Shown here in pieces: positions 12,225 to 64,000 of a stretch of DNA of 64,000 nucleotides. The position numbers were made by a program, and so were the translations under genes. The notes beneath the pieces were generated by a model that was given only the letters and a program-made list of their open reading frames with translations, was not told the origin of the DNA and made no database searches. The DNA lies in assembly GCA_910591455.2 (NCBI GenBank), contig OU342804.1, forward strand, positions 14,985,133 through 15,049,132, in the 5' to 3' direction. The stretch's first letter is position 1. Each line of letters opens with the position of its first letter. Source of the DNA: Pholis gunnellus (lineage: Eukaryota > Chordata > Actinopteri > Perciformes > Pholidae).

Positions 12225-12860
12225 AAATGTAATAAAAAAGTCATTGTGAAGTGTGCCAAAAAAGGGATAAAAAAGTCAGAGTATGTCGAAAAGTCATAAA
12301 AAAAATATAGTATTTAGAAAAAAAGTCGTAGTATAGTATGTCAAAAGAGTCATTAAAAAAGTCGCAGTAGAGTATGTTGATAAAAGTCATTAAAAGGCAT
12401 AGTATAATGTCTCGAAAAAGTCGTAGTATGTCAAAAAAAGTTATATAGTATTTCGAAAAACTTTTGTGTAGAATATAGTCATTGAAAAGTCTCAGTATAC
12501 TATGTCAAAAAAAGTGATAGTGTAGTATGTCGAAAAAAGTTATAAAAAAGTAATTGTATAGTATTACGAATAAAGTGATAATAAAGTAGGTCTTAAAGTC
12601 ATAAAAAATCATAGTATAGTCTGTTGAATAAAGAAATAGTATAATAAGTTGAAGAAAGTCATTAATAAGTCTTGTAAAGTGAGTATCAGTCTTTAAAAAA
12701 GACATGATACAGTACAGCATGTTGAAAAAAGTTACACTATAGTTGTTGTTTTTTTAAAGTATAGTATGTCGAAGATATTCACAAAAATAATCTTTTTTAA
12801 AACGTCGGAAAAAAAGTCATTGTAAAGTATGTCAAAAAAAGCTTTAAATAAAATATAAAT
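12225..12860. repeat. Degenerate minisatellite-like field, AAAAGTC-ATAGTATAGTATGTC units (block 1)
   Basis: Dozens of imperfect copies of an A-rich unit, consensus close to AGTATAGTATGTCGAAAAA followed by AGTCATAAAA, with variable spacing. The purine-rich phase is always on the plus strand. It looks like an old, decayed tandem array rather than coding or regulatory DNA. Confidence 0.85.
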
Positions 12861-13214
12861 TGTGTATTGTTTGCTCAAAGAAATAAGACAAAAAAAAATG
12901 TTTTATATATGTTTTATTCATGAAACGTTTTATTGTATTAATGGTACATATTTTAGCTTCCTTTCAGCCTGAATTAATATGAGGCTGGCCTTTGTTTGGC
13001 AAGTTTGGTTACCTGCACATAATGTGCTCATAGTGGTATAACCGTTGCCAAAATGATGATGATTGAATTTAATGTTAACTGTTGGTTTATTGTGCAGTAA
13101 TATAATGTGTAATGCTTGTATTCCGGTCACTCACCTCTGGGCCTTTCTCATTTCTCAATGTTGTGCTTACTCAGCTCCTCGGTCCGTGACTCTTTCAGCT
13201 TATGACCCAGAAAT

Positions 13215-13620
13215 GAAGTATAGTATAGTATGTCGAAAAAAGTTTTTAAAAAGTCACATCGTACTATCTAAAAAAAAACACGATATAGTACATCAAAAAA
13301 GTCATAGTATAGTATAAAGTAAAAAGTCGAAAAAAAAGTCGAAAAAAAACATAGCTTAGTATGTCAAAAAATTCAAAATTCAATATTAATTTATGATTCA
13401 ATTTATTTGTAAAGCCCAATATCACAAATTTGCCTCAGAGCATACTGTACTTGGACCCTCATTTCAAAAAAGGAATAACTTGTCGTATTATAGTAAGTCC
13501 TAAAATGGCATAGTATAGTCTGTCAAAAGTGTCACACAAATGTTATAGTAGGTCTTAAAAAGTCTTAGTATCGTATGTCATAAAAGTCATAGTATAGAAT
13601 ATCAAAATAAGTCATGAAGC
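13215..13620. repeat. Degenerate AAAAGTC-ATAGTATAGTATGTC field (block 2)
   Basis: The same unit as 12225-12860 resumes after about 350 bp of unrelated sequence and is itself split by an insert near 13376-13470. The phase and strand are the same as in block 1, which suggests one array interrupted by later insertions. Confidence 0.8.
13376..13470. repeat. Short dispersed-repeat fragment inside the GTC array
   Basis: It contains TTTATTTGTAAAGCCCAATA and TCACAAATTTGCCTCAGAG, which I recognise as a very common dispersed motif of percomorph genomes. It interrupts the tandem field, so it inserted after the array formed. The family name is not known to me. Confidence 0.5.
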
Positions 13621-14079
13621 AGGGTGTAAAGTGTCTGTGTGGAGGGGAGGCGCAAGGGCCGAAACATGCCCATATTCAACTTCACCTTCATTTCTGCACA
13701 CCTGTAAAGTTCTGTGATTGCTTCTTATACATTTTATATGTTATTGTGATGACAAAATCTGTCCACAAAAATCCAGTATATTAATAATGATAATGGTATT
13801 TAAAATGTAAGTGCCAATATCTTTTTGAACTGTGCAGCCCTGACAAAAAAAGATAAGACCCAGCAAACTTGTTGTTTTGTTGAACATTAAGGTTTGACTT
13901 CAGAACAATGTAGGCACTCAGTGAGTTAAAATCATTTCTAATCTGGTGGGAAATATTCTAGATCAGCTTTTCACACCTGTGACATTGATATAACAGTCTT
14001 ATATTATGAAGAATTTACATTCTTGTAAGTAAGGAAGGAGATAATTATCTTACTGTACCTAAGAGTCGGTAGATGTGAA

Positions 14080-14640
14080 TCAACAATGATCATGTAATGT
14101 TAATGCAGTTAAAGTGACTCCCTCTGTGCCATTATTAAAACATTTTAATTATTAAGTGTCTAATGGTCACTGTTAATTCACTTAGCATCCTATGAGTGTG
14201 ACAGGTACTGTACCTCTTGATTCGTCAGAGAGGTCCCAAAAGCAATTTATATCTTAGCGTGTCTCTTAAAGGTCTGCTCAGTGTCTCCCTGTCAAAATTG
14301 AACACTTAACTCAGACTGACCCGGCATGATAGGTATTGACAAATTGGGTTCATATGAATCATTTAGGCATACCTTTTATTTGGCCCTTTGTATCAGAGGA
14401 AAGGCATTTGGCATCACGTTTTGTTAACAGTAATCACTAGTTATTAGCATACAAATAATTTAGCTTCATCACTGGCCGGTATTGCTCAGGGTGGAGCTGG
14501 AAGTTTCTTTTTCATGGCTGGTTGAGCTGGAAGGGTTTCAGATTAGAGGCACAGCACCTTCACTTAAGGCATTGATATCAAGGCAGCTGTGGCAGACAGA
14601 GGCTGAGCCGGGATTTCACACCCATATTCAACAGGATTCC
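14080..14640. promoter_or_regulatory. Candidate conserved non-coding block
   Basis: Unique-looking AT-rich sequence with CATTTTAATTATTAAGTG, GTTAACAGTAATCACTAG and CATATGAATCATTTAGGC. No plausible protein is seen. Proposed on composition only as one of several possible isl2 or tmem266 regulatory stretches. Confidence 0.22.
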
Positions 14641-15087
14641 TTTGTGTGTGTCTAGGGCCAAGTAGATCATTATTTATTTACTTGTTCCATGTGATAGGCA
14701 TTGTTGTTTTTGTAAACTAGATTGATGTGATGGCTCTTTTGGTAAAGGTTGTGCATCCAGGTTACCAACTTTCATGTTGGCTCTTTACAAAAACCACAGC
14801 ACAGTTGGCTGCTGAAGGCAATAATAAACAGGTATTGTTGGAGAACGTTTTTTTTCTTTTTTTAATAAATTAGATTTCAAGGATCAGGTGGATTTTAGCA
14901 CCAGTGTCAATCTGGTATTTATTTGCGATGCAACCACATTTTCCTGATAATGATTTTAAAGTAAAATGGAAACATATTTCTGTAGTAGGTAATTTAATTT
15001 AGAGGAATAGAAATGAGTTTTATTTCAATGAATTCTATTTTCAGGTTGTTCTCGAGATGAGTCAAGATTTAAAGAAGGGATCATTAG

Positions 15088-15428
15088 TTAAAGGAACATT
15101 GTGTAGCATTTAGGGGGATCTAAATGGAATATAATATTATTCATTAAGTATGTTTTCGTGAATGTATATTTACCTTAAAATAAGAATCGTTGGGTATTTA
15201 TTTTCTTAGAATGAGTTGTTTATACCTACATGCGGAGCGGGTCCTCTTCATGGAGTCGGCCCCAATATTCCTACAGTAGCCTGGAACAGATAAACTAAAA
15301 ACTGGCTCTAGAGGGCCATTCGCATTTTTGCGGTAGTTCTCCTACACGCTGGGCACAGAAGTTTCAGTTGGTTGCAATCTGCAACCTCACCGCTAGATGC
15401 CGCCAGGTCCTACACACTGGACCTTTAA
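15088..15428. mobile_element. 341-bp non-autonomous TTAA-flanked element (MITE-like)
   Basis: It is bounded by TTAA on both sides, with imperfect inverted ends: TTAAAGGAACATTGTGTAG on the left and CTACACACTGGACCTTTAA on the right. The interior, including CTACATGCGGAGCGGGTCC and TCAGTTGGTTGCAATCTGC, matches a dispersed repeat I recognise from many percomorph genomes. There is no transposase. TTAA target duplication is typical of piggyBac-type transposition, so a piggyBac-mobilised MITE is plausible but not proven. Confidence 0.7.
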
Positions 15429-16466
15429 ACCCAAATTTAACTGAGTTAAATATTCAACAAGAACTTCCATTTATTCCATTGTTTAGATGTAATACATCTA
15501 TAATTCTTTTACCTGCAATTCATTATTTTTAACAGAGCTGTTGTTTTAAACAAACTGCTTGCATTTGCGTTAACAGTTTCTCCTAATTATCATAATAGTA
15601 CAGTAGGACACTGAGACAATGGACCCATATTGTTGCACACAAAAGCAATCTGTGCCCTGGTGGTCTCATAGTTTGCCTCAAAAGAACATTAAAGTAACAC
15701 CGCTTCATGATCAAATCAAGTTTGAACTGATTCTTTGTATTATAAAAGAAAATTCTAGTTTAGTTCACTTTTCTGTCATTTAGCCAAGTCTTCGCCAACT
15801 GTAGATCTCTCTATTGATAATACAGTATGCAGCCTCTTTACACAAAGGGCTTCTATTGATTATTGCCCCTCAGAACTTACTTGTGATAAGGGAAACTATG
15901 ATGGACATGAGTCTAATGCAATTTAAATAAGCATCAAGGAGTAGTCTAGTGTAGGTCAGAAACTATTTTTCTAACATCTCAGGGCCATGCTGTTTATTTG
16001 TAACTTGTTGTCACCTAACTTGATCTCAGTTGAGTGCATTCCTTGCTCTCATATACCCTTAAATGAGAGAAAATGTTCTCCAATGCCCTAACAATGTAAA
16101 TACACGTGTGAACTCCCTAGAAAATGAAATGGAAACATCAATGCCAGAAAACAGGACATTGGCAGTTTGCACAGTAATTATCTTGGGATTAAGGTGCAGT
16201 TTTTGGCCTGCACTAATCATTATTAAACAGTTTAGATTGATGTATTGTTTCCAATCAAGTCTATCGTCTATAGCGTAAGTCTTATGGTCAGTGTAATTTG
16301 AATTCAGTGTCAAGGCTTCAAATCAGTTGTCCTAATGCTGATAATATTCTTCTGTGCCCCACAACAGTATTTGTCATCGTCACCTTAGTTCCCCATATGT
16401 GCTGACTAATTTACAAATTAATTAAATAAAGCTGTTACAAACAATCCTCATACCCAGGTCTTCAAA

Positions 16467-16930
16467 TTAAAGGTGCAAAATACGAGATTGGGGGTATTTT
16501 TATTGCCTCTCAACGGCTCTCAACATGGTGACGCCTGAGCCTGTGGCTCAGCTAACAGTGCTAACAGCACTAACAGTACAAACTACGGGAAGCGTGTTGA
16601 CAGAAGTAACAGTTTTTACCTGAGGGGGAACCGGAGGGTGGGGGATACACATCCGCGACAACGCTGTCAGTTGGGAAAGCATTGTCAGTTGTAACCGCTG
16701 TGTGAGTGCAGGAAAAAGCGACGGCCGTTTGCTAGCCAGTGGGGCACGCTCACATGACCTAACATGCACTAAAAGTCAACAAAGCAAGGAGAAGCTTGGA
16801 ACGCATCACACACAGAGGGAGAGCGACGTCAGTGTCTGCTCAGGTAGACATTACTCCATTATATCTTACCATAGCAAATAGTAATTTGCTGATATATTAA
16901 TGCTCTGAATATCAAATGTTGCTCTTTTAA
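16467..16930. mobile_element. 464-bp non-autonomous TTAA-flanked element (MITE-like)
   Basis: The left end is TTAAAGGTGCAAAAT; the right end, read in reverse complement, is TTAAAAGAGCAACAT, so the ends are imperfect inverted repeats bounded by TTAA. The GC-richer interior includes AAAGCGACGGCCGTTTGC and AGACATTACTCCATTATATC, recognised as a dispersed fish repeat. No coding capacity. Confidence 0.65.
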
Positions 16931-17381
16931 AACCCTTGTGTTGATAGCTTAATTGTAGCCATAATAGTTATTAACAATTAAAACATTCTCTGGATACTTG
17001 TAAACATTTGACAAGCAACAAAATGGTACAGCAGTTTATCTTCTGAATTAATGATATGAGAGGGTAATTAGGGGGGTTGATACTTCTCACGACACACTTA
17101 CAATGACTTGACCAATTAGCAGTTGTTGTGACAGGTCTTCCAATGTTAATAACCCTAAATAATTTAGATATCTCAAAATCATCTGCACATTAGGAGACGA
17201 TGCTAATGAAATAATGTTGTGCAGTGTGTAACAAGGAGCCTGTGAGAAGAAATGATTTGATTAGAGGCCACTCGGTGTTTATCGGTGTTATCATGGTGCA
17301 ATATGTTTTGTACAGCTTCAAATCATTTAACATCATTTATAACATTTCAGTAAACTGAGAGCAGTTAAGGAAATACTAATT

Positions 17382-17387
17382 TTTATT
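17382..17387 (-). terminator. Possible tmem266 polyadenylation signal (AATAAA)
   Basis: TTTATT on the plus strand reads AATAAA on the transcribed strand, about 1.0 kb past the stop codon. A weaker ATTAAA lies closer, at 18283-18288. Either could end the transcript; no cleavage site can be chosen without transcript data. Confidence 0.35.
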
Positions 17388-18395
17388 TTTGCTATTTTCA
17401 TTCAAATGACAACACCTGCATTTAGCAATAACTTCCTTCATATCAACTTCACAAAAGTGTCTGTAAACATTAAAGTGCAAAGAATTTGCTTGCCATTTTG
17501 GGCACATGTCTTTCATGCTACAAGCACTCCAAGCTAGTTTCATGTAAAGAATCCAGTCACTTGCCTTTTCATTTCAACCACACAAATATACCCTACTAAT
17601 GTTTTTTGAACAAGTAAACAAAAATGCTATTCAATAACTACTGATGATGGTCCATTGTTTCAAATCAAACAAATAGGTGATAGAAAGGCATAGGTTAAAA
17701 AAAAAAGAAATTGGCTGTTTGTATAGTTAAACCAGTCTTCTGTACCCTGTAGCTGTTTGAACAAAGAACAGCATGGCTGATCGTAACACAAATTAAAAGA
17801 AACAAAATAACAAGAAAAATACAATAGAAAAGAAATCTCTTTAACTTCTTGAAATTCCAAGAACAGAGAACAGTGTCTTGGTTTGCAACACGGTTCAGAA
17901 TTAAAGTTTTTGTTCAGTATAGGCTTGAATGGCCCCTTGCTGGTTTTAATTCATTTAAAGTTCAGTGCATTTAGGACCTATTCAAAGTGAGAATTCCTGA
18001 TGAACAATGTGTACCAGAACACATTAGCCCGCCCGCCCTTACTGGGATGTTATAGTCTTTGTTGTGCTATATCAGGGAATTTCTGATTTCAAAAATCCAT
18101 CAAAGAGGAACATGGGAAGTTGGACATTATGGCAAAGGGCCTAAGAGTTCTTATTGTCATTTCTACTATTGGCTTCTGAACACGTGAAGTTAAGGAGCAT
18201 CAGTGTTAGCTCGAAGCTAATGCTCAAGCTTCCTCTGGATGGGCTAAGATTGGAATTACACAGCGACAGAAAAATAAAAATGTTTAATCGTATGTGCTTC
18301 TCATGAGCTTTGACCTGCCACAAGATTTCAGATATATGCCAAACAAGGTGGCAGTAAAAGAAAGGAAAATACTTCTGTTTCTGTGTAAATGCAGC

Positions 18396-60841
<42,446 letters not shown>

Positions 60842-60855
<14 letters not shown>

Positions 60856-60978
60856 GATGGTGGCTGATGGAGAGGGGAGAGATGTGGAGATGGTTGTCAC
60901 AAGGTTTCCACTCAGTTCTGTCTGTTTATGTGCTGCAGTTCGCCTTTTCACCTGATAGACGCTGCTTTCATGTCGAAC
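60842..60978 (-). CDS. tmem266: tmem266 exon 2: 5' UTR plus start codon
   Basis: The acceptor is gttcttcccag and the donor gtgagtacag. The exon is 137 nt, but only the last 14 code (60855-60842): ATG GCA AAC GCT GA. The start has a good context (A at -3, G at +4). The N-terminus MANAEEVEQAGLSDLEIISQ appears shorter than the mammalian one as I recall it. A seven-residue upstream frame (MKAASIR, 60971-60948) lies in the leader. Confidence 0.85.
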
Positions 60979-61699
60979 CTGGGAAGAACATGGCCATTAT
61001 TGCAAGTGAAGAACCTATTTTAAAAGTTATTGCATAGTGATGCAAACATAGCAAGATTCAAACATGTTACATACAGGTCCAATAATAATCTGGGTGGCTG
61101 TCTGGTGACGGATATTGCAACATCACAACTTCTGATATACGGGGCATTCCATAAACATTTTAAGAATATTGGATAGCCAAATGAAGCCCCTTCTTAACTG
61201 CATCCCATATGATATGTTTCTTTTATCCGGTGATGAAAAATATGAAATTGGTGGAACTCATTGCTTTCATCACATGCTTGACAAGTCATCAGGAAGCTGT
61301 TTGAGAGATTGTCCTAAGGTATGGTCAGTGGCGGTGGTAAATGTCAGACTAACAGAAACCTAAACTCTTGCAGCTTTATAGGTTAAACATGTTTTTGAAA
61401 AGTTGAATGCAATAAAAATGTACAAAACAATATATTAGCTATAGAGCCTTGGCTATACTCCACATAACCCCAAACTTAAGGGAACTTTTGCAAATGTAAA
61501 CTTTTAATCACACCAGTTCTGGGATTAAACAATCAACACAGACATGTTAGACTTTTCAATTCCTGCCATCAGAGTAATAAATGCATCCGTGACAAAAACT
61601 GATTTACTTGGTATCAGATTCCAACTAAATAAGATTTCTGCTCACAGAGAGCTCCTCGCTGTACATAAATGAATTATTTATTCGCAGCAAAGGACCTAC
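60979..61699 (-). other. tmem266 intron 1
   Basis: A 721-bp intron in the 5' UTR with donor gtaggtcc and acceptor cttcccag. Nothing else is recognised in it. Confidence 0.65.
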
Positions 61700-62040
61700 C
61701 TGTGTGAGATTTACATTGTTGACGGGTAATCGTGCCTCCCGCTGCCCTCTTGCTGATAGTAATGTCTCCCTCGGTGATGATCAGAGTAAGTGAAGCAGCA
61801 GCAGGCTCGCAGTGTGTGTAGGCTGCAGCTATCCTTAGCACTTTTGCATTGGACGAGCACTGCTGCTGCTGCTTCTGCTGCTCCCACTTGCGCTGCTTGG
61901 ATTTCAGTGCAAAACCAAAAGAGGGTCTGAAGCTCAAATGCAAGAAGCATCGTCACTCGCCAAGATCATATTAGCATCATTCACGTGTCATTCAGATTGC
62001 GCAAATCACGACCCTTTTAAGTGCCGTCTCCTCTCCTGGC
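61700..62040 (-). other. tmem266: tmem266 exon 1: non-coding first exon (3' boundary seen, 5' boundary unknown)
   Basis: A consensus donor (CACAG before gtaggtcc) ends a GC-richer stretch with CAG-type repeats just inside the CpG-rich region. On splicing to exon 2 it would give a leader with an ATG-initiated upstream frame of 79 codons (61950-61711) that stops within this exon. That frame is not recognised as a known protein. The right boundary is approximate because no transcription start can be read from the sequence. Confidence 0.55.
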
Positions 62041-62350
62041 TTTGGAGCGGTGAGGGTTTTGCGTGTGCTGCCTCAGATCCAGGTTCCGCTCCTCAGCCGA
62101 GGGTTTCCCCGGCGAGCGCAGCGGGGAACCCTGCGAAAGGAGCTGTCCGGGTGCTGAAGCGAGCCCGACGAAGCCTCGGCTCTCCAACCTTCCTTCCCCC
62201 CTTTCCACGCAGCAGCGACCGGAGAACACAATATTATCCAAACGCCATCAAAACATTGACGTTTTCGTGCCGGAGACTGACAGTAGCCAATGAATCGTGT
62301 GACATTTGCATCGCTCCGGTCACGACATAGCAGTCTAAAAATATTGGCTG
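62030..62350 (-). promoter_or_regulatory. CpG-rich probable tmem266 promoter
   Basis: About 20 CpGs fall between 62030 and 62280 by hand count, the densest patch in the window. An ATTTGCAT octamer lies at 62304-62311, CCAAT on the plus strand at 62287-62291 and CCAAT on the minus strand at 62347-62343. No TATA box is obvious. This fits a CpG-island-type start just upstream of exon 1. A plus-strand open frame (61938-62330) across it has no recognised similarity and is considered chance. Confidence 0.6.
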
Positions 62351-62360
62351 TGGGGTGGAC

Positions 62361-62386
62361 GTGTGTGTGTGTGTGTGTGTGTGTGT
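62361..62386. repeat. Short (GT)n tract by the promoter
   Basis: About 13 GT units immediately upstream of the CpG-rich region relative to tmem266 transcription. Confidence 0.9.
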
Positions 62387-64000
62387 TGTGTGAGAGAGAG
62401 ATAGAAAAAAAAAGATTTTTTCAGTTCCCGATTGAGGCCAATTTGAGAGCGGATTATCGCCACGGATGATTTTATTAGCTTTACGCCTGGTAGGTCGTCC
62501 CTCTCCGTGTCATGAGCGGTTTTTTTTTTTTTATGGTTTCCCAAAATAAAGATACTATGGGAATATAAATTGCCTTTACAGCAATTGGCTTAACCGTTTG
62601 TCATTCATCGGGATTAGCCAGTCGATGGTTAAACCGCACATCAATCAATCTCAAGCGTCTCTTCCTTTATTTAAGCACGCCTGGACGTGGGCTGCTGAAG
62701 ATGTTATAGGCTGAGGCTCACATTTCAGGGTGTGTTTGAATTAACAGTAGTAGGCCTGTAGTTACAACCGAGGAGGGCTGCGTAACGCCCCGCGTGTTGA
62801 GGGACTGGGTCTAGAGCTGCTGCTGCTGTGGTTTTAACAGTGGAGTTGAAGAAAAATAGGAAAACTCACAAATATTGAATGAATTTTATTGAGCACATGA
62901 GCAGAACAGATAGCCTATTTGGCACACATGTAGAAAAGTGCATCATCACCAAAACAAATTTGTCCTATGAGCCAAAAAGACCAACTTAAAATAAATTTGA
63001 CTTTCCTCTTCAAAACCTAAAAGGGCATTTTTGTGTATTATGATACAAAAGAGGACTTCTAATTATTTTTTCAAAAATCAATATATTGGAATTTTCTCAA
63101 AAACATCCATTCTTGCAATAATCACTGTGGTAGCTTTTATCAGAAAGCTGAACTTCAACATATAACCCCATCAACAAACACATATATATATATATACACT
63201 GGAAATTGCACCTTCATGTCATCAGAATATTGTTCTTAGTGAGGAAACAGTATGGCAACAATCAATGACAGGGCCATCTAGAAAATAACACATTTATAAA
63301 GCATTAATGGATGTTTACCAATATTCTATTGTATAAAGAAGGCATGTGTAATATGTGGACCTCATTTAGAGTCTCAGGCTGTACCATCAGGAATTCAAAA
63401 ATAACCGTTTTTAGAAAAATTTAGAAAGGATACCAAATACCTCATCATCTACGCCAATTCCTCACTTTTTTTTCTAACCTTGGAAAGTATAACATGACAA
63501 CTATTTCCTAGAGTTTCCGCTGGTCAGTGTCACAGGGCTACTCTCTTCTGTTTTAGGGGAACTCTTTTCTTTTAAGCTGCAGGAGATGCAATAACCATTG
63601 AGCCCAACCATTAACAGTTGGTAGTAAGAGATATGACCTGACGTGGACGATAAAAAAGAGGCACTGTAAGATTCTGACTGATGCCTGTGCCCAATTGAAC
63701 CATGACCTATAGATATCTTGCAAAAGAGTATTGATTTCTAGGTTAATGCCTTTATTTTTTTGTAAAAACCATAAGTGTAAAACCTACGTAACAAGGGATA
63801 GCATTTAAATCAAGATTGTCTTGATTGTGTGGAAGAGGGCCCACACTCCTCTTACCTACATGAATAAAAAGTGCCTGCGCTGAATCACCAACTACAACAA
63901 TAGCTTGTGGGACACACGAGTGTATATTTTAACTTACCTGCAAAACACACAGACCACGAGGTGAATGTCAGTGGGTAAGATATGCTGTGAATATGGGCGA
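62387..64000. other. Upstream flank of tmem266, no gene recognised
   Basis: It begins with poly-A/T tracts (62401-62420, 62519-62532), then moderately AT-rich sequence with a short AT repeat near 63181-63197. No exon of a neighbouring gene was recognised on either strand. Confidence 0.7.

Larger units (their letters stand above)
2301..18395. other. Intergenic spacer between isl2 and the tmem266 3' end
   Basis: About 16 kb without a supported coding exon on either strand. It contains the repeats listed separately plus long AT-rich, mostly unique stretches with TAATTA-like sites and runs resembling vertebrate non-coding enhancers (for example 6290-6660, 8020-8400, 9500-9740, 11040-11520, 14080-14640). 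It also contains the tmem266 3' UTR near its right end. The gene ETFA, which sits between TMEM266 and ISL2 in human as I recall, was not recognised here. Confidence 0.7.

Noticed and set aside
61711..61950. Exon 1 upstream frame as the true tmem266 N-terminus
   Set aside because: It stops inside exon 1 and is not in frame with MANAEE; the exon 2 ATG has good context and leads directly into conserved sequence.
61938..62330. 130-codon plus-strand open frame across the CpG-rich region
   Set aside because: CpG-rich DNA lacks stop codons by chance; no similarity recognised, and the region is better explained as the tmem266 promoter and 5' UTR.

Overview
This is vertebrate, almost certainly teleost, nuclear DNA. 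The signs are sparse coding sequence cut into short exons with canonical GT/AG introns, many long CA/GT microsatellites, and short TTAA-flanked repeats of a kind I associate with percomorph fish (taxon from memory, not testable here). Two genes are supported, both on the minus strand, so transcription runs from high to low coordinates. No RNA gene, CRISPR array, bacterial feature or intact autonomous transposon was seen.

Layout. (1) 1-2073: the 5' part of an Islet-family LIM-homeodomain gene, best called isl2. Three exons encode the start and both LIM domains; the homeobox and C-terminus lie beyond the left edge. Its upstream DNA (about 2160-2300) holds a G-run cluster, two abutting TGACGTCA palindromes and a CCAAT box. 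(2) 2300-18395: a 16-kb gene-free spacer with AT-rich DNA that may contain isl2 enhancers, a perfect hairpin, a GT microsatellite, a degenerate GTC/ATAGTATG repeat field and two TTAA-ended elements. (3) 18396-60855: the complete coding sequence of tmem266 (HVRP1), an orphan voltage-sensor-domain protein. Ten coding exons join without a frame break into 548 codons: cytosolic N-terminus, S1-S4, coiled coil and a long Ser-rich tail. A non-coding first exon ends at 61700. (4) 61950-62350: a CpG-rich probable promoter and 5' UTR. (5) 62400-64000: AT-rich DNA with no recognisable gene.

The same-strand order tmem266 then isl2 matches my recollection of human 15q24 (TMEM266-ETFA-ISL2), but ETFA is not seen between them. 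TMEM266 is known as a voltage-sensing protein without a proton pore. This copy keeps the S4 arginines, the S2/S3 acidic residues and one histidine aligned with a Hv1 zinc site, and has Val where Hv1 has its selectivity Asp. The most testable observations are: a 67-bp GA/TC microsatellite nearly abutting the exon-8 acceptor, where exon 8 skipping would put a stop one codon after S4; a tandem double CRE upstream of isl2; perfect short-loop hairpins; and a facing (CA)n/(GT)n pair in intron 2. I did not find a new multi-gene system.
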